NCBI GenBank assembly: GCA_905147135.1
Contig: LR990045.1
Coordinates: 10,516,173-10,580,172, forward strand
DNA: 64,000 bases
Direction of reading: 5' to 3'
DNA from: Blastobasis lacticolella
Lineage: Eukaryota > Arthropoda > Insecta > Lepidoptera > Blastobasidae
In this document: one piece after another, positions 1 to 11,755 of the stretch
How positions within the stretch are numbered: position 1 is the first letter of the stretch
Layout: each line of letters begins with the position of its first letter
Notes under the pieces: model-generated
The model's input: only the letters and a program-made list of their open reading frames with translations
What the model was told of the DNA's origin: nothing
Databases searched by the model: none
Program-made: the position numbers and the translations under genes

Positions 1-706
1 TTTGGTGGAGATATTTTGATGTTTCTTTTTAAATGCTCTTTCATTGTTTTGATAAGATGCCCCTTTATAATGGGCTTGATTAATATTGCACACAGGTGCA
101 ATCAGCACCGTTTGCTGTTAGATTTACAACCAAGCTGACATGAATATGGCTTAAATATGTTATTATTATTATATATGGATTAGGACATTAAATATCTCTT
201 CTATCGTCAAAAAGAGGGGGGTGGGAAAGTAGGAAGGAAACACACAGTGACACGTTGGCCGCCCCACGGCCGGAGCATACCAACCCCGCGCTGACTACGG
301 CCGGACCCCGCGCCGACTACGGCCGGACCCCGCCCGACAATGCCAGACATAGCTGGACCGCACTCGACATAAATAGGTATAACTAGTATACTTAAAAAAA
401 ACTACCTAAAACTACAGCAAGAATAAGCCATTCCTTTCCAAGGCAGCACCCGTTCACGAGTATAACGCTAGGCCATTTAAGGATTATTATAAAGAGGTTG
501 GATGCAAGAGTTACTGAGGCCCAAATTATATAACAGTACCAAATATAATATAATAATCCGCGATGAATCTAGTTTTAACCATGTTTGAGCTATCATCACG
601 GGTGTGCTTTTTAACCCCAACGCAAAAAGTTTAAAACGATTTTTAGTTAAGGTTGTATTTTAAAACGAAAGTAGGCCTATTACAAACTTCGTCAAATGAT
701 TACATT
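1..706. other. No gene seen; AT-rich with a GC-rich island
   Basis: No coding region is supported here. The one notable feature is a GC-rich stretch at about 250-360 containing a short tandem repeat, listed separately. Confidence 0.5.
284..327. repeat. GC-rich 22-bp tandem repeat
   Basis: Two adjacent 22-bp units differ at one base; each reads ccccgcg, then c/t, then gactacggccgga. A decayed third unit starts at 328. The block is far richer in GC than the DNA around it. It may be an expanded fragment of a mobile element. No function is visible. Confidence 0.7.
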
Positions 707-848
707 ACTCAATCTGGTCTGGTTCCCGGAAGTCGTAGGGTCACAGAGATGGCAGTTGCTGTACTGTAATTTCACCTGATCTGCCATATCCTGGATCATG
801 ACCAATGAGAACACCGGGCACTCGCGGGTGAGAACACTGTTGAGATGA
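707..848 (+). repeat. tRNA-derived SINE (family A), 3' body fragment
   Basis: This matches the 3' two-thirds of the intact SINE at 48652..49013: 'aatctggtctggttccc', then 'tcacctgatctgcc', 'ggatcatgacca' and a 'caccgggc' tail block. The tRNA-like head is missing. It is a decayed, truncated copy. Confidence 0.7.
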
Positions 849-1138
849 TACCAATAAATTATCATGATTATTTTTAATGTACTAATGATATTTTATTTCC
901 TTGTTACAGGTAAGCTGATACTTTTTTTTTAATAAAAAAAAACATGATGCGCGCTAGACAGAAGAATTGATTATGACAGTAGCACAATTAGGTAAGAAGG
1001 ATAAATATCACAACCTAGCTGTGCCCGCGATTTCGTTCGCGTAGACTACACGATGTTTAGTATGTATTATTAAGCAGCACTGTATATAATTTATCTGTAA
1101 AAATGAGAAAAGATTGTGTTATGGTTTTAAATAACTGA

Positions 1139-1343
1139 TTAATTATTTATATACTTTTTTACATACATAGGTACATTATTATACATACTGCACTCAGACC
1201 CGTTACAGAAATTAAAATTCATTATTTCAATTTCTGCTCGGCCGGGAATCGAACCAGGGAAGAAGCAGTCCAACACCGTTGGACTGTTGATTAACATCTG
1301 TTGGACGTAACAGATGTTAACCAACTGAACCACTCAGGTCGTC
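1139..1343 (-). repeat. tRNA-derived SINE (family B)
   Basis: Read on the minus strand, it begins with a tRNA-like head (gacgacctgagtggttcag) and a B-box-like GGTTCGATTCCC, followed by a body with cagaaattgaaat and cgggtctg. Other copies lie near 6869, 39925, 59000 and 23787. This copy contains an extra perfect inverted repeat: TTAACATCTGTT at about 1291 and AACAGATGTTAA at about 1309. It is not a functional tRNA because no cloverleaf can be completed. Confidence 0.7.
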
Positions 1344-2451
1344 AAGTAGGTACACATTTTGACTTCCATCCCCTCTCCTAAGGTAGCCGTATATGTACGG
1401 TGTGTATGTAAAATCTATATCTCATTGACTATTGAGCGATTGAGTGGAAAGTACAGTGATCCGAGAAAGGTGTGGCATGAAAGACGAAGTAGTAATAAAA
1501 ATAGAAATATCGATGTTGAGATGGTTCAAACACGTGGAGTAACCAAATTTTTTGCTAAAGCAGTTTCCATCTGATAAAATATTAAAATATAACAAAATTC
1601 GCAACTAAATATAAGTTGCCTTAAAGGGCGAATGATCCAGAATAACATTCACGGTCCAGATGAGATAAAAAAAAAGTTCTCAAAAAAGCTGCGGGGAGAT
1701 TGAAAAGAAAGAGAAATGTTCCTTTCGGAAAATTCGCATTCAAGCGATATTGAAATTGAAAATAATTATGACTCGCCGTAATTTTTTTCTGTTTGTAAAA
1801 TATGACGAGAAATATAGATACCTATTGAGAATGTACGTCGGGAAAAAAATCAAAGAGGTACGTTGCGTGCAAGGTCCGTCTAACATAATAATATGTGTAA
1901 AGAACGCGAGTTTAGTTTGAAACAAAAAATGTACAAACTATCTATGATGAAGAAGAATACTTCCCAAGTGAAATAAGTTTCCCAAAGTAAGTTGATCCCA
2001 ATAGTGTATTCCCACGTAAATAGAGTTCACCAAATCCAAATGGGTACCTTATTAATTTACAGAGCAACCTAATAAAAGTGCTCTAAAAGAAGAAACAGCT
2101 TCATGCGTTTCGTAAGATAGTACATAAATGTGGGGTGAAGTAGGGTGTAAAAAATCCTCGAGGGAGGAGAAAAGGTGTGAAAAGATGTTAGAACTCTTTG
2201 TGATAAAGACTTCCGGCGGTCATCGGTTGGCTGCACTAATTGTGCTACTTTCTCTTTGTAAGGTCGGTATGGCGAGCTCTCTGTGGGAAAATCCAACAAA
2301 AAACATGTGAACGTGAATACTGTTTCCGCAGTCGCCATTAAGGTTACGTAGCGTTTGAAATAAAGATCAGTTTTGAATTTAGAATTGCATTTCTGATGTT
2401 TTTCTAGTACATAAGCTATGGTTCAAAATGTTTTCGGCGATTGTTTTTATC
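1344..2451. other. No gene or recognised repeat
   Basis: Only short ORFs on both strands, without recognisable motifs, start context or splice structure. I see nothing that I can support. Confidence 0.5.
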
Positions 2452-2705
2452 CTCCGACGAAAAAAAAAGGGGTGTAATAAGTTGGACGTGTGTATCTGTA
2501 TATCTGCGGCTCTGTCGCTCTGTGTCTGTCTGCGGAATTGTATCTTACGAATAAATAGACCGTTTTGGATGAGGTTTTCGCTATTTGAATGCCAATTTAA
2601 TCAAGATGGTTCTTAGCTTCGTTTCATTAAAATTGATTCAGTGGTTTAGAAAATAGTTGAGTACCTAAACTTGGTTGGGGGTTATCGGACTTTTTTCTGT
2701 CCATT
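2452..2705 (+). repeat. Dispersed repeat family D
   Basis: This shares order and wording with 38258..38405 and 54947..55172: 'cgacgaaaaaa.aggggtg.tataagtt', a 'ctctgtgtctgtctg' stretch, 'agaccg.tttggatg.ggttttc', 'agaaaata.ttgagcacct' and a 'ggttat.cgactttttc' end. This type of repeat is common in moth genomes. I cannot place it in a transposon class. Confidence 0.65.
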
Positions 2706-2849
2706 GGGATCAGGTTAATTAAAAATCATTCGTTTCGACGATATATCGACGCTTACCTCACCTTATTGGTTTAAATAAATATGAATGTTATAATATTTTG
2801 ATGTAAACATCTATATAAAATAACAGAAAGAAAAAAATATGTTTCATCT

Positions 2850-2910
2850 TCGGTCGCATCGTCACTTACCACCAGGTGAGATGGCGGCCTGGCCAGTTAG
2901 ACTAAAACAA
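2850..2910 (+). repeat. Short dispersed repeat (family I)
   Basis: The core 'gcatcgtcacttaccaccag' followed by 'gtgagatggcgg' recurs in inverse orientation near 32527..32590 and in part at 34926..34962, 33980..34010 and 60580..60605. It looks like the end of a larger mobile element. Confidence 0.55.
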
Positions 2911-3597
2911 GATTTTCTAAAATAAGAAAATCTGAAAGTTACTCTTCTTTATTTACTCGTAGCCCAGATTCACTAGATTCTTCGGTAGCAGCAAAATAAA
3001 TAAAATTCCAGATAAACTTCTCGACCTGCCTTTTTTTGCAAACGTTATACACTCATTCCTTTCAAAAACTTTCACTATGAGCAAATAAGCGAAGTAAAAG
3101 AAAACTGAAGTTGTTGAAGTAGATACAGCAGTCATAGTCCGGAACTAAATGTTGCTAACGAGTGCACCTCATCACTTTATAGAACTTTTGAACTGCAAAC
3201 TTTGTTTGCAACGTAATATACAAGCCTTTTAGAGGAACCTCTCAATTTTATTTCAATACTCATTTAAGTCTATTTTTACGATGCGCGATGATTTCTTCGT
3301 AGATTTACGTACAAGTACACACAATGTCTATAGATATGTATTGTCCAACCTTTCATACATCTATTTTAGTATTCGGTCAGGCATTTCAATGCCCACGTTG
3401 AAGTATATTGTTAAGGAGCGCACCGTTGTCAATAACAGTCAATGGTATTCAAATCAACTGTCTATTTCAACTTGTCATTAAATAAGTTCTTGTAGGTATT
3501 TTAAACCATTAGGTATATTGACCATTCGGTATTTTAAGCCTAGGTATTTTATATTGTGGCGTTATAATTTTAGATATGTTATATCATTATGTGAAGG
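2911..3597. other. No gene seen
   Basis: AT-rich sequence with short chance ORFs only. Confidence 0.45.
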
Positions 3598-3675
3598 ATC
3601 ATGGTCAACGCGGACCCCGGGCCCTCATACGCGAGAGTACAACCGGGACATTAATGCCAAGATGATGATGATGAC
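3598..3675 (+). repeat. SINE family A, 3' end only
   Basis: It matches the last 75 bp or so of the intact family A SINE ('atcatggtcaacgcggaccc', 'gagagtacaaccggga', 'gccaagatgatgatgatga') and ends in a short (GAT)n tail. Confidence 0.7.
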
Positions 3676-4055
3676 ATTACTTACTGTATATGTCAATACA
3701 GAGTAGTACATTATATTCACTTTTTAATATTTTACTATTACGCCATTAGACTACATACTTATACATACTCGCCTAACAATAGAACAGAATTCAGGTTATC
3801 TAAAGTTACGTCAATGGATCGGCTTGTTAAAAGTTACGTCAGCCTTTGGATATAACCACAAGGTATAAGCAAAGTTAGAACTAAAGCAGTCACTACATCG
3901 GCACTTGGGTACCTACTCCTACATATTATTATATAGTGTGGGGATAAATTTACTTATAAAAATAGAAGTGGATAATTAACGACTAATAGAAGGAATATTT
4001 TGATGCCTTCTAGATCATAAGTTACATTCCGTTTAAAGTTATCGTCATCATCATC

Positions 4056-4352
4056 GGGTGTCAGTCTGAGGTACCGGGTTCGATTCCCACTGTGGCCTAC
4101 ATGGCCAATGATACTTTTCTGAGTTATCTACATTAGTTCAACAACCGATGCTCTTACGGTACATTCAGGTACCGGAATGTGTAACCATTATCCAATCTGG
4201 TCAGGTTCCCCTGGTAGCAGGGTCATGGATGTCAGATGGCAGTCACTCCACTGTAATTACCTGACCTGCCAAATCCTGAATCATGGTCAAGGCGGACACC
4301 GGGCCCTCGTACGTGAGAGCACAACCGGGATATTAACGCCAAGATGATTATT
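4056..4352 (+). repeat. tRNA-derived SINE (family A), nearly full length
   Basis: It starts within the tRNA-like head and keeps the B-box (ggtaccgggttcgattccc). The body follows ('ccaatgatacttttctgag', 'gatgctcttacgg', 'ccaatctggtcaggttccc', 'cctgacctgccaaatcctga', 'gagcacaaccgggatatta'). About 300 bp, diverged from the copy at 48652. Confidence 0.75.
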
Positions 4353-4384
4353 ATTGTAATTTTGTACCTTCCAGAAGTTACTGC

Positions 4385-5440
4385 AAGACTATAAATTTAA
4401 AAACACACTAGCGTACACATACTTGACACCTACCTACCTTTTTTGCTTAAAAACCTTTCTCTTGAATTACTCTATCCATTGTAGAAAACCGTATTAAAAT
4501 CCGTTGCGTAGTTAACAAGATGAAAGCGTACATATATATATGTCGCAGCCATCTGGTTAAATTAGCCATTTAATTAGAAGGCTAGTCCGTTAATTAAACG
4601 CCGGCATTCAATTGAATGGCTAATGGACAAATAGCCAAGTAGTTGAATGTAACGTGCAGCTACTTGGCTGAACGTTATTTAGCCATTTTGTTAATAGAAT
4701 ATATATGTTTGGTTTGAGTGACCATTTATCAATTATATGATAACCTTGCTTAAGATAAAAAAATACGAATTAATAAATATAATTTTTAGTTAAAACGAAA
4801 ATATTAGTGGCAACAAATTCAATTAGTAAATGCATTGCGAGTACCTATAAAATGTATAGTATTTACCACAATAATAACTTTAAACTTATAACTTATTAAC
4901 TATTTGCAAGTATAGTATAGGATTGTATCCCACTTTCTTATTTTATAATATTAAATATAAAATGGCACGAAACTTTCTCAGACATTTGTTTCTAATTGTA
5001 AGTATGAAAAGAAAATGAACAAATTAAGTTATCCTTATTCTTACTTAAAAACATCTAGGTACCACACTTTAAATTTAGTTAAAACGATAAAAATACAAAA
5101 ACATGGCTTGCTGCGCGAGCTGTCTGGCGCCATATTTGTTTTAATGACTACCAATGCTGCAGTGGATAAAGTTTGAACTAAATTTAAGTCACCTGCCTGA
5201 TTTTACGTCAGCCGTCTTCAAAGGGCTGGCTTACAATAAGCCAACTAGTTAAACGTCAAGCGTTGATTGTTCTATCCACTATCGGCCTAGGTATTCAATT
5301 GATTGCCGGCGTTTATTTAACAGGCTAGCCTACTCATTAGATGGCTGTTTTAACCAGATGGCTGCGACATATACATAGGGACGAGAGATGTATAGACCGA
5401 TACACTCTCATGCCCGTATCTCACAGGGGTAGGCAGTGAC
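4385..5440 (+). repeat. Dispersed repeat family C, split by a MITE
   Basis: The left part (4385..4540) holds family hallmarks 'tctcttgaattactctatcc' and 'aaaatccgttgcgtagtt'. The right part after 5369 ('tacatagggacgagag') continues the same repeat as seen whole at 8640..8860. The 829-bp palindromic element between them was therefore inserted later. Other copies: 22972, 29226 (minus), 29835, 39592, 47225 and 55957. Confidence 0.65.
4541..5369. mobile_element. 829-bp MITE with long inverted ends
   Basis: The left end TGTCGCAGCCATCTGGTTAA is repeated inverted at the right end (ending ...CAGATGGCTGCGACA at 5369). Similarity of the two arms goes on for about 80-130 bp with mismatches. The interior is AT-rich and has no ORF of note, so the element is non-autonomous. 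It sits in a TA-rich site (catatatata on the left, tatacata on the right), so the target duplication, perhaps TATA, cannot be fixed. Superfamily unknown. Confidence 0.8.
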
Positions 5441-6868
5441 TATGGAGTGCCATAAGCTCCTACTATTTTAACTTACCTATATATACATAATAGTAATGCA
5501 TTTATATCTATGAAGGGTTCGCCCCACGTTCTCGATTTGATTCCGAACACAGAAATACAAATCAAATGCTCAATGAATGTCAACCCATTTCAAACAGACC
5601 CCTCCCCCTATTTATCGACAGTAACTCGTGTAAAGTCACAACATTATTCGTAACATCTAGTAGGTGTCCAACCCTTCAAGAAAGTCTTTAACATTCTGGC
5701 TGTCCAACTAATATTTTGTGGGCTACCTTACAGTTTAGGCGTATTCGCGTAACTCAGATACTTGGGTCCTGTACATTATGTACAACCAGAAACGTGGGAG
5801 GTACAACCGTTACCTACACACAATCATATTTTAATTGTCAAGACACAAGTGCAACACACCTAGTGCGAACATTCCAAAGGCAAAGTACATTGTGTTTTTG
5901 ATGAACGAGCAATGAAGTATTTTGCCATTTATTTAAAAGCACGAAATACCTCGTTTCTAACGCATCCATCGTTTATTTGAGGAGGAGGAGTTCCCTGGCA
6001 CACCATTTTAAACTTTATCTCCATTTCGAAATGCACTGTATTGCTTGCAAACCACGGCCGGAAGCTAGAATTCAACAGATCACAATTTTCCGAAAGCTTA
6101 TAAACTAACGATTTGCAGCGTCTTACGGTGATTCCTACACACCCAAACCAGATGATTATTTTTTTGATTTTTATTATGTACTCAGTGTTGCAGGAGAGAA
6201 TAGAGACTGCTACACGCGCCGAAGTACCTATAACTTCTAAAATAACTACGAACATAACTTCAAAATTACATAACCATTTTCTTTGCGAATCCCATTTCAG
6301 TACTGTATCCAACCAACACTAATTGCTCACCGTGGTCACTTACAAAAAGTGCTAACGAACGCGCCCATTCGAATCGGTCAACGGTCTCACCTGAAGAAAA
6401 GGGACACCTCATTCATTTGGGGCCGAAAGCCGTTCATTCGTTCATTCATACCGAATTTACCAGCCTCTGACAGAAGCGTTCGTAGAAAATTTCATAAGGA
6501 TAATAGAGTAATCCCCTTTGGGAAGCCTTTATCACATTTAAGGGGTGGTATTCCCGAAAATAATTTCAAAGGATGGCTGCCACGTTATTTGCGCACTCAT
6601 GGACCAGTCGGCGGCGGGTTTTGTTATGTAAATGATCCGAATCAACATGTGGGACTGCTTTGCGTTATTACTGGATATGAGGAGCAGTTAATACGATGTA
6701 GAAATGGGTATAAGAATAACATTTATTGATTTATTTGGGTAATAGACGAGCAGTATTAAATAAATGTAAATAAATATGCTTGGACGCGCCGTGTAACCCC
6801 AGAGTAAGTAAAGCTTGTTGTTATAGGTGCCAGAGAAGTGATAAATTACTTAAATATTTTTAAATACC
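5441..6868. other. No recognised gene; overlapping open frames at 5929-6729
   Basis: Two overlapping open frames exist (minus 5929..6312, 127 codons; plus 6283..6729, 148 codons). Neither shows a domain, signal peptide, repeat or splice structure that I recognise, and they lie on opposite strands. I treat them as unproven; a lineage-specific exon cannot be excluded. Confidence 0.35.
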
Positions 6869-7068
6869 CAGACCTGTAACAGAAATTAAAATAAATCATT
6901 TTAATTTCTGCCCGGGCAATTGTGACGGCAATTTTTTTATGTTAAATGTAATTATATTGCAAAATTATCGTGTCGTGGCGTCCTTTGTAATCAATGTTTT
7001 CTTTCTTTCACCCGAACCCGGGACCTCTGGTTAACATGTCGTTGTTAACCAACTGAACCACTCAGATC
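6869..7068 (-). repeat. SINE family B, interrupted
   Basis: On the minus strand the tRNA-like head (cgatctgagtggttcagttg) and the body (cagaaattaaaatg..., cccagacctgtaac) are present. About 90 bp of unrelated AT-rich sequence (about 6917-7008) lies between them compared with the copy at 39925..40157, so this copy is either interrupted or rearranged. Confidence 0.6.
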
Positions 7069-7366
7069 GTAAAATAATAAAAATCAATTACTGCTACTCT
7101 GAGCCTATTTCGCAATTTTAAAAGTCACATCACTCAATTCACTTAAAGAGAGGGACTTCATCCAATCGTCTACTATGTTTTTGAAAGTGTTCACTAGTCA
7201 CAACATTTAACATTTACATTTTACAACATACGCTGTTACGAAATAGACGTTATACTAAGAAAGTTTCACCTATTGCCAATAAGTAGAGTAAAATATAGCA
7301 CCAATTGTTTCATTTGCGTTGCTAGAGTCCATTTTGCATAAAACTCGTCCAGGTCCTGGAATGGTG

Positions 7367-7900
7367 TAAGAGCGTCGGCGGCCCAAAGGTTAAGGGGTCC
7401 GACTCGTATCCTGTGGTACCGGGTCCGAACCCAAATGTTGATGAGGCCGAACCCTTGCTACATCGTACATTACATCTATTGTCATGTAAGAAGAGACTTG
7501 GCGGGTCACGTGGTTCGACTTGCGTTGTAGACGATTACCTGCGCGAAATCCCCTCCACTGCCATTTGACAATTCTCTTCTTTTATGACGCGGATTATACT
7601 GAGTTACGTTACCTTATACTGAGTATTGTACAAGGAATCATATTCTTCGTACAAACCCGGGTAATGTACTAAAAATGTGTGTTCTTTGTACATTATCACT
7701 TACTATCCCTCATGTACCAATGACTCTTTTCTGAGTTATATACATTAGTTGTACACTAACCGATGTACAACTAATGTACTCATGGAAATCAGATAGCAAT
7801 CGCTTTACTGTAATAATCTGATCTGCCCAATCCTTGATCATGGTCAAGGCGGACCCCGGACCCTCGTACGGAAGAACACAACTGGGCCAAGATGAGATGT
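7367..7900 (+). repeat. SINE family A, two fragments
   Basis: 7367..7480 is a tRNA-like head with 'gcgtcggcggcccaaagg' and a B-box-like 'ggtaccgggtccgaaccc'. 7712..7900 is a family A body ('taccaatgactcttttctga', 'gatctgcccaatcc', 'tcatggtcaaggcggacccc'). The 230 bp between them does not match the intact copy, so this is rearranged or two insertions. Confidence 0.55.
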
Positions 7901-7939
7901 AGTGAAATGTTGAGTCGATGCCAATACATAAACAAGTTC

Positions 7940-8130
7940 AAATACTTATTATTATTTATTTTATTTTATTTAACACTTTATTGCACACAATAAAATACAT
8001 ACAGAAATATTATACATATAAACGACACAACACACTACTTATTCCTAAAAGAAATTTCTTCCAATCTTCCAATGCTTGTTTCAATCTGAAAAGAAACATC
8101 ATTAAAATAACAGTTCTATGCAAAGCAAAC
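7940..8130 (-). repeat. LINE 3' end fragment, minus strand
   Basis: It shares '(ttatt)n...aacactttattgcacacaat', 'gacacaac' and 'aaaag.aatttcttcca' with 27440..27570. The minus-strand poly(AATA)-like run and AATAAA-type signals fit the 3' tail of a non-LTR retrotransposon. No coding part is left. Confidence 0.5.
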
Positions 8131-8394
8131 ACCAAAGAAACAAAAGCCGAATAATTCCTAGACAATTATGGTTCTTAACCTAAAGATGAGGATACAAATG
8201 ACGAGACTTCCATGAACATTAAAATTATTAAAAGCCCCAATGTAACACTAAATCATTTGTAATTCTGTTTGCGCCATTAATAGCCTCATTTCTCACCTCT
8301 GGGAAATCCAGTTTTCGCTTAACCAATTATGATTAAATGTTTTTTTACCGAGCAAATACAGGATGAACACAGTAAAAAAGTAAACATAAAGCAT

Positions 8395-8462
8395 TAATAT
8401 TTTTTCCTGTTATGTATAACTTTTGTATGTGCAATAAAGAGTCTTTACTTACTTACTTACTT
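8395..8462 (+). repeat. LINE 3' tail with (TTAC)n
   Basis: 'tgtgcaataaagagtctt' followed by four TTAC units is the typical end of a jockey-like LINE, where the tail is a short tandem repeat rather than poly(A). No coding remnant is visible just upstream. Confidence 0.5.
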
Positions 8463-8639
8463 AAATCATAACGATTATCTGTGAGGCTTAGTTTTATTAA
8501 CTTGAATTTTTAAGAAAAACCTACCATTGGGAAGGGGGATGAAATGAAAGTGGATCGTTGAATGGAAAAAATAGAGATAATTGCGTACAACTAATTATCT
8601 AACACTTCGTTGAAATTGATGAGTCTCCTGTTTTTCATA

Positions 8640-8860
8640 ACACTAGTGGAACCGGATCGCGTATACCTACTTTACCCCTACTTATATTTTTTATTGCATA
8701 TAAACCTTCCTCTTGAATCACTCTATCTATTGTTGAAAACCGCATTTTAATACGTTGCATAGTTTAATAGATTTAAGCTTACATCTATACATACTTAGAT
8801 ACCTAGGGACAGATGGCGGAAAACGACTTTGTTTTATACTATGTATAGATAACAATTGTA
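8640..8860 (+). repeat. Dispersed repeat family C, most complete copy
   Basis: It runs from 'actagtggaaccggatcgcg' through 'acctactttacccc', 'cctcttgaatcactctatct', 'aaaaccgcattttaatacgt' and a 'gatacctagggacagatggc' end, to 'ttttatactatgtatagat'. It serves as the reference for the other copies in the window. It does not code. Confidence 0.65.
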
Positions 8861-9351
8861 CACAAATTTAAAACCTAATTTCATTAACGTGATAACCGTA
8901 GACATGATATATAACAAGCAATCATAGAAAAAGTTTAATAATACCTGTCTTCGTTATTTTATACTTTTTCTGTTTCGCCCCGTATAAGTAATATTTCACC
9001 CCGCCCTGTATATCAAATCGTTATCTAGAAGCGCAGGGCTGGCGCGACGCAGAAACTCGGAATTACTTGGGGAAAGTCCCTCAATAAATTTTCAAGCAAC
9101 AGTTCAAAGTATTTCATAAGGAAAATTGTAAATAAATTTGGCAGAGTTTAGGGCTGTCACTTGGTTGAACACTTTTTTGTGAATAGATACTTCCATTTTT
9201 AAGGCGCTCTACGAGACGTACAAATACTAAGTGTCACATATCCAGGGCATAGATGGATTAAGGATTGTTCTACAATGCACTTTACCCTCTGCGGTGGTAT
9301 TGGTCTGAGGCTTGTAATGTCCAATGGTCAAAATGTCAAAATTATAATACA
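8861..9351. other. No gene seen
   Basis: AT-rich, no supported ORF or repeat. Confidence 0.4.
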
Positions 9352-9680
9352 ATTTTTTTTTTATATGTCATACGATAGGCAAACAGGCAAGCGGGCCACC
9401 TGATGGAAAGTGGTCACCACTGCCTATAGACATTAGCAACACTGAGACTATCGCCAATGCGTTGCCCACCTCTATAACACGATACTCTGGCAGCAAAAAA
9501 GCAATTATCCCTCCACTGCCAAAGCCACGGTTCCCCAAATTCCCACCCCATAGAGCTCTGGAAACCTTACTCACCAGCAGAAACACAATACTATTTAAAA
9601 GAGTATTGTTTAGCTGCGGTATTCTGTAAGGTGGAGGTACTTCTCCAATCGGGCGGCTCCAATTCAAACGGGATACCCCG
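9352..9680 (+). repeat. Dispersed repeat family E, longest copy
   Basis: The core 'aggcaaacaggcaagcgggc' then 'cacctgatggaaagtggtca', 'ctgcctatagacatt' and 'gcgttgcccacctctata' recurs at 10640..10765, 35790..35990 and 39098..39140. A related core occurs in the 456-bp direct repeats at 11756 and 21942. A 99-codon minus-strand frame lies in it but is probably incidental. Confidence 0.65.
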
Positions 9681-9994
9681 CTATGCCATACCTCTTAAAT
9701 TGTCAAATCATAAAGTTTTCAAAACACTCAATTGCAAAAATTACAAAAAATCTAAACGACATATTGTCAAAACGTCAATTTATTAAAACACCCCATTGCT
9801 GAAAACATAAACGTTTAAAAATATATAGGAGAGGCATAGAGGTAAAAAGATGGCTCAAGATCTGAAGTAGATTTTGTCTACGACTTTGTACAAATGAATA
9901 TTTTCATATAAACGGCTACGGCCTGTCGCTCAGGGTTTAAGTTATTCGCACAGCAACCTATGCTTCTTAGGTGTCCATTGAGAAATAAAGTGAC

Positions 9995-10195
9995 TGTATT
10001 TGTGACAGTCGGGCGACCTAGATATCGCTTGATGGATGAAGTTTAAAAGACCTGCACTAAGTGGTTTCCTCGATTGCCAGGAGATGGCGCAAGATAGGAA
10101 GAGACGTCGAAAGCCAAGATCCACTTTGGGTCGCTGAGCGAGCTCAGTAAGTAAGTAAGTATTTATTACAGTCATATCAGACTGTTATATTTCAA
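9995..10195 (+). pseudogene. Decayed LINE (RTE-like) C-terminal end with (AGTA)n tail
   Basis: The segment 'ctcgattgccaggagatggc' onward reads ...MAQDRKRRRK. After a one-base frame change it reads SQDPLWVAERAQ and then a stop, directly followed by (AGTA)n from 10145. Ends of this layout (AQDR.RW..., a short tail, then simple repeat) are typical of RTE-like LINE polyproteins. It is too short and shifted to be functional. Confidence 0.5.
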
Positions 10196-10639
10196 TGTTG
10201 CCGACAGCCCTAACATTAGCAATAAGACTCGAGCTGTAATCTGCAAAGTTTCGCGATATCCTTGTATTTGCTTTAAATTCAACGTTTTCTTGTCGCGTCG
10301 TTCTATATTTCAACTTGTTCCAGACAAATATTGTATTTACACTAAATCTGAGTTAGAACTTGTTCATTCAGGAACACGAAATATAACAAACTTAAATAGA
10401 ACAAGTATAAGTAGGTAAGTATAAAACTAGCATGTAGCATCCCTGGAAAATAATAATGATTGTTTTTATAATATTCAACGTTAAAATTTCGTTAACGTTG
10501 CGAAATTAAAAAAGAAGAATAAATTTGCAAGGCTAATAATTGATGATTTTGTAAATTAAATTCGTAGGCTTCCAATAAATGCCCCATAATTTGCTACACA
10601 AAATATCTAAATAATTACAATTTTAATTATATTCTTTTT

Positions 10640-10765
10640 TTTTACGTTATACGGCACACAAACAGGCCAGTGGGCTACCTGATGGAAAGTGGCCACCGCT
10701 GCCTATCAGCAACACCAGGGGCGCTACTAATGCTTTGCCCGCCTCTAAAGATCCGATATAATTCT
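10640..10765 (+). repeat. Dispersed repeat family E
   Basis: 'cacaaacaggccagtgggct', 'acctgatggaaagtgg' and 'caacaccaggggcgctac' match the copies at 9352 and 35790. A poly(T) run lies just upstream. Confidence 0.6.
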
Positions 10766-11755
10766 ACTCCGTTGGATACTACACGTTCTGAAACTGGTAT
10801 ATTTGTTTATTATAATCTACATAGTTTGTTTCTCACATCATTATCCCTTATGGTGTCTACTTACTACAAGAAGTAGACCTCGCCAGGAGGGTTTCCAATA
10901 ATGTCACTGCGCCGTGTCCGAGCAGCCTTTCTCAGGTTGACATACTTGGCCGTGGGTCCTACACTATAGCGACTATTTTCCTACATCACCATAAAATAGA
11001 ATCTCAGATTACTTTCCTACTAACAAATCAAAACTTCCGTTAACAACCGTCAATTCACAGTAGGTGTATCGTAAAACAGTTATTAGCCCCATATCGGAAA
11101 AGTCTGAACGTTTAGTTTTATTGTCTTCCCATTCTGCTAAAGTCTCGGGTTTATTGCGTGATTCCCGCGGGATCTCGGGGCCGGGATTTTTGTCCGTGAT
11201 ACAAGGCGATAGGTCCGCGCGTCGATTGTTCGAGTTTAGTGTTACGATTGTGATAAGGTACATTACAACTGCGGGAAACTATGGACGGGCTCGTTGCGTT
11301 GTTTAATTCATAGGTATTTTTGGCGCTACATTTTGTCTGCTCCCATTAAATCTTTTAGGGATTGATTTCGGGGAGTCTCCGTGACCATGACGTATAAAAT
11401 AAGAGTTATTGCAATGATTACCATCAACATGTTATGAATATCATAGAGTTCAAACATCATAACATAATAATGCATTTTGTATAGTTAGACTGAAAAAGAG
11501 AAAGTGAAGAAAGATGATGATGGTTTGAAAGTGGTTGGTGCTTTCGCTGCTAACCACCAAACGGCCAAGTAGTATTGATACTGTAAAAGCTATAAATCCT
11601 GTACAAAGGCGGGAGTTAAATTAATTATACATACAACAGCGCTCACAAAAGGTTCATTTAAGGTTCGACACGAAATATAAGCTTTCTAGACCCCGAAAAT
11701 ATAAAAAATATCGAAAATAACTATAAAAACTACTTAGATATAGATTTCTATTAAC
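10766..11755. other. No recognised gene
   Basis: At 11009-11306 both strands are open for about 80 codons, which is a sign of base composition rather than of a gene. No domain or repeat was recognised. Confidence 0.45.

Noticed and set aside
6283..6729. 148-codon plus-strand ORF as a host gene
   Set aside because: No recognised domain, overlapped by an antisense ORF, and no splice or promoter support.
9368..9667. 99-codon minus-strand ORF as a small protein gene
   Set aside because: It coincides with a non-coding dispersed repeat present in several diverged copies.
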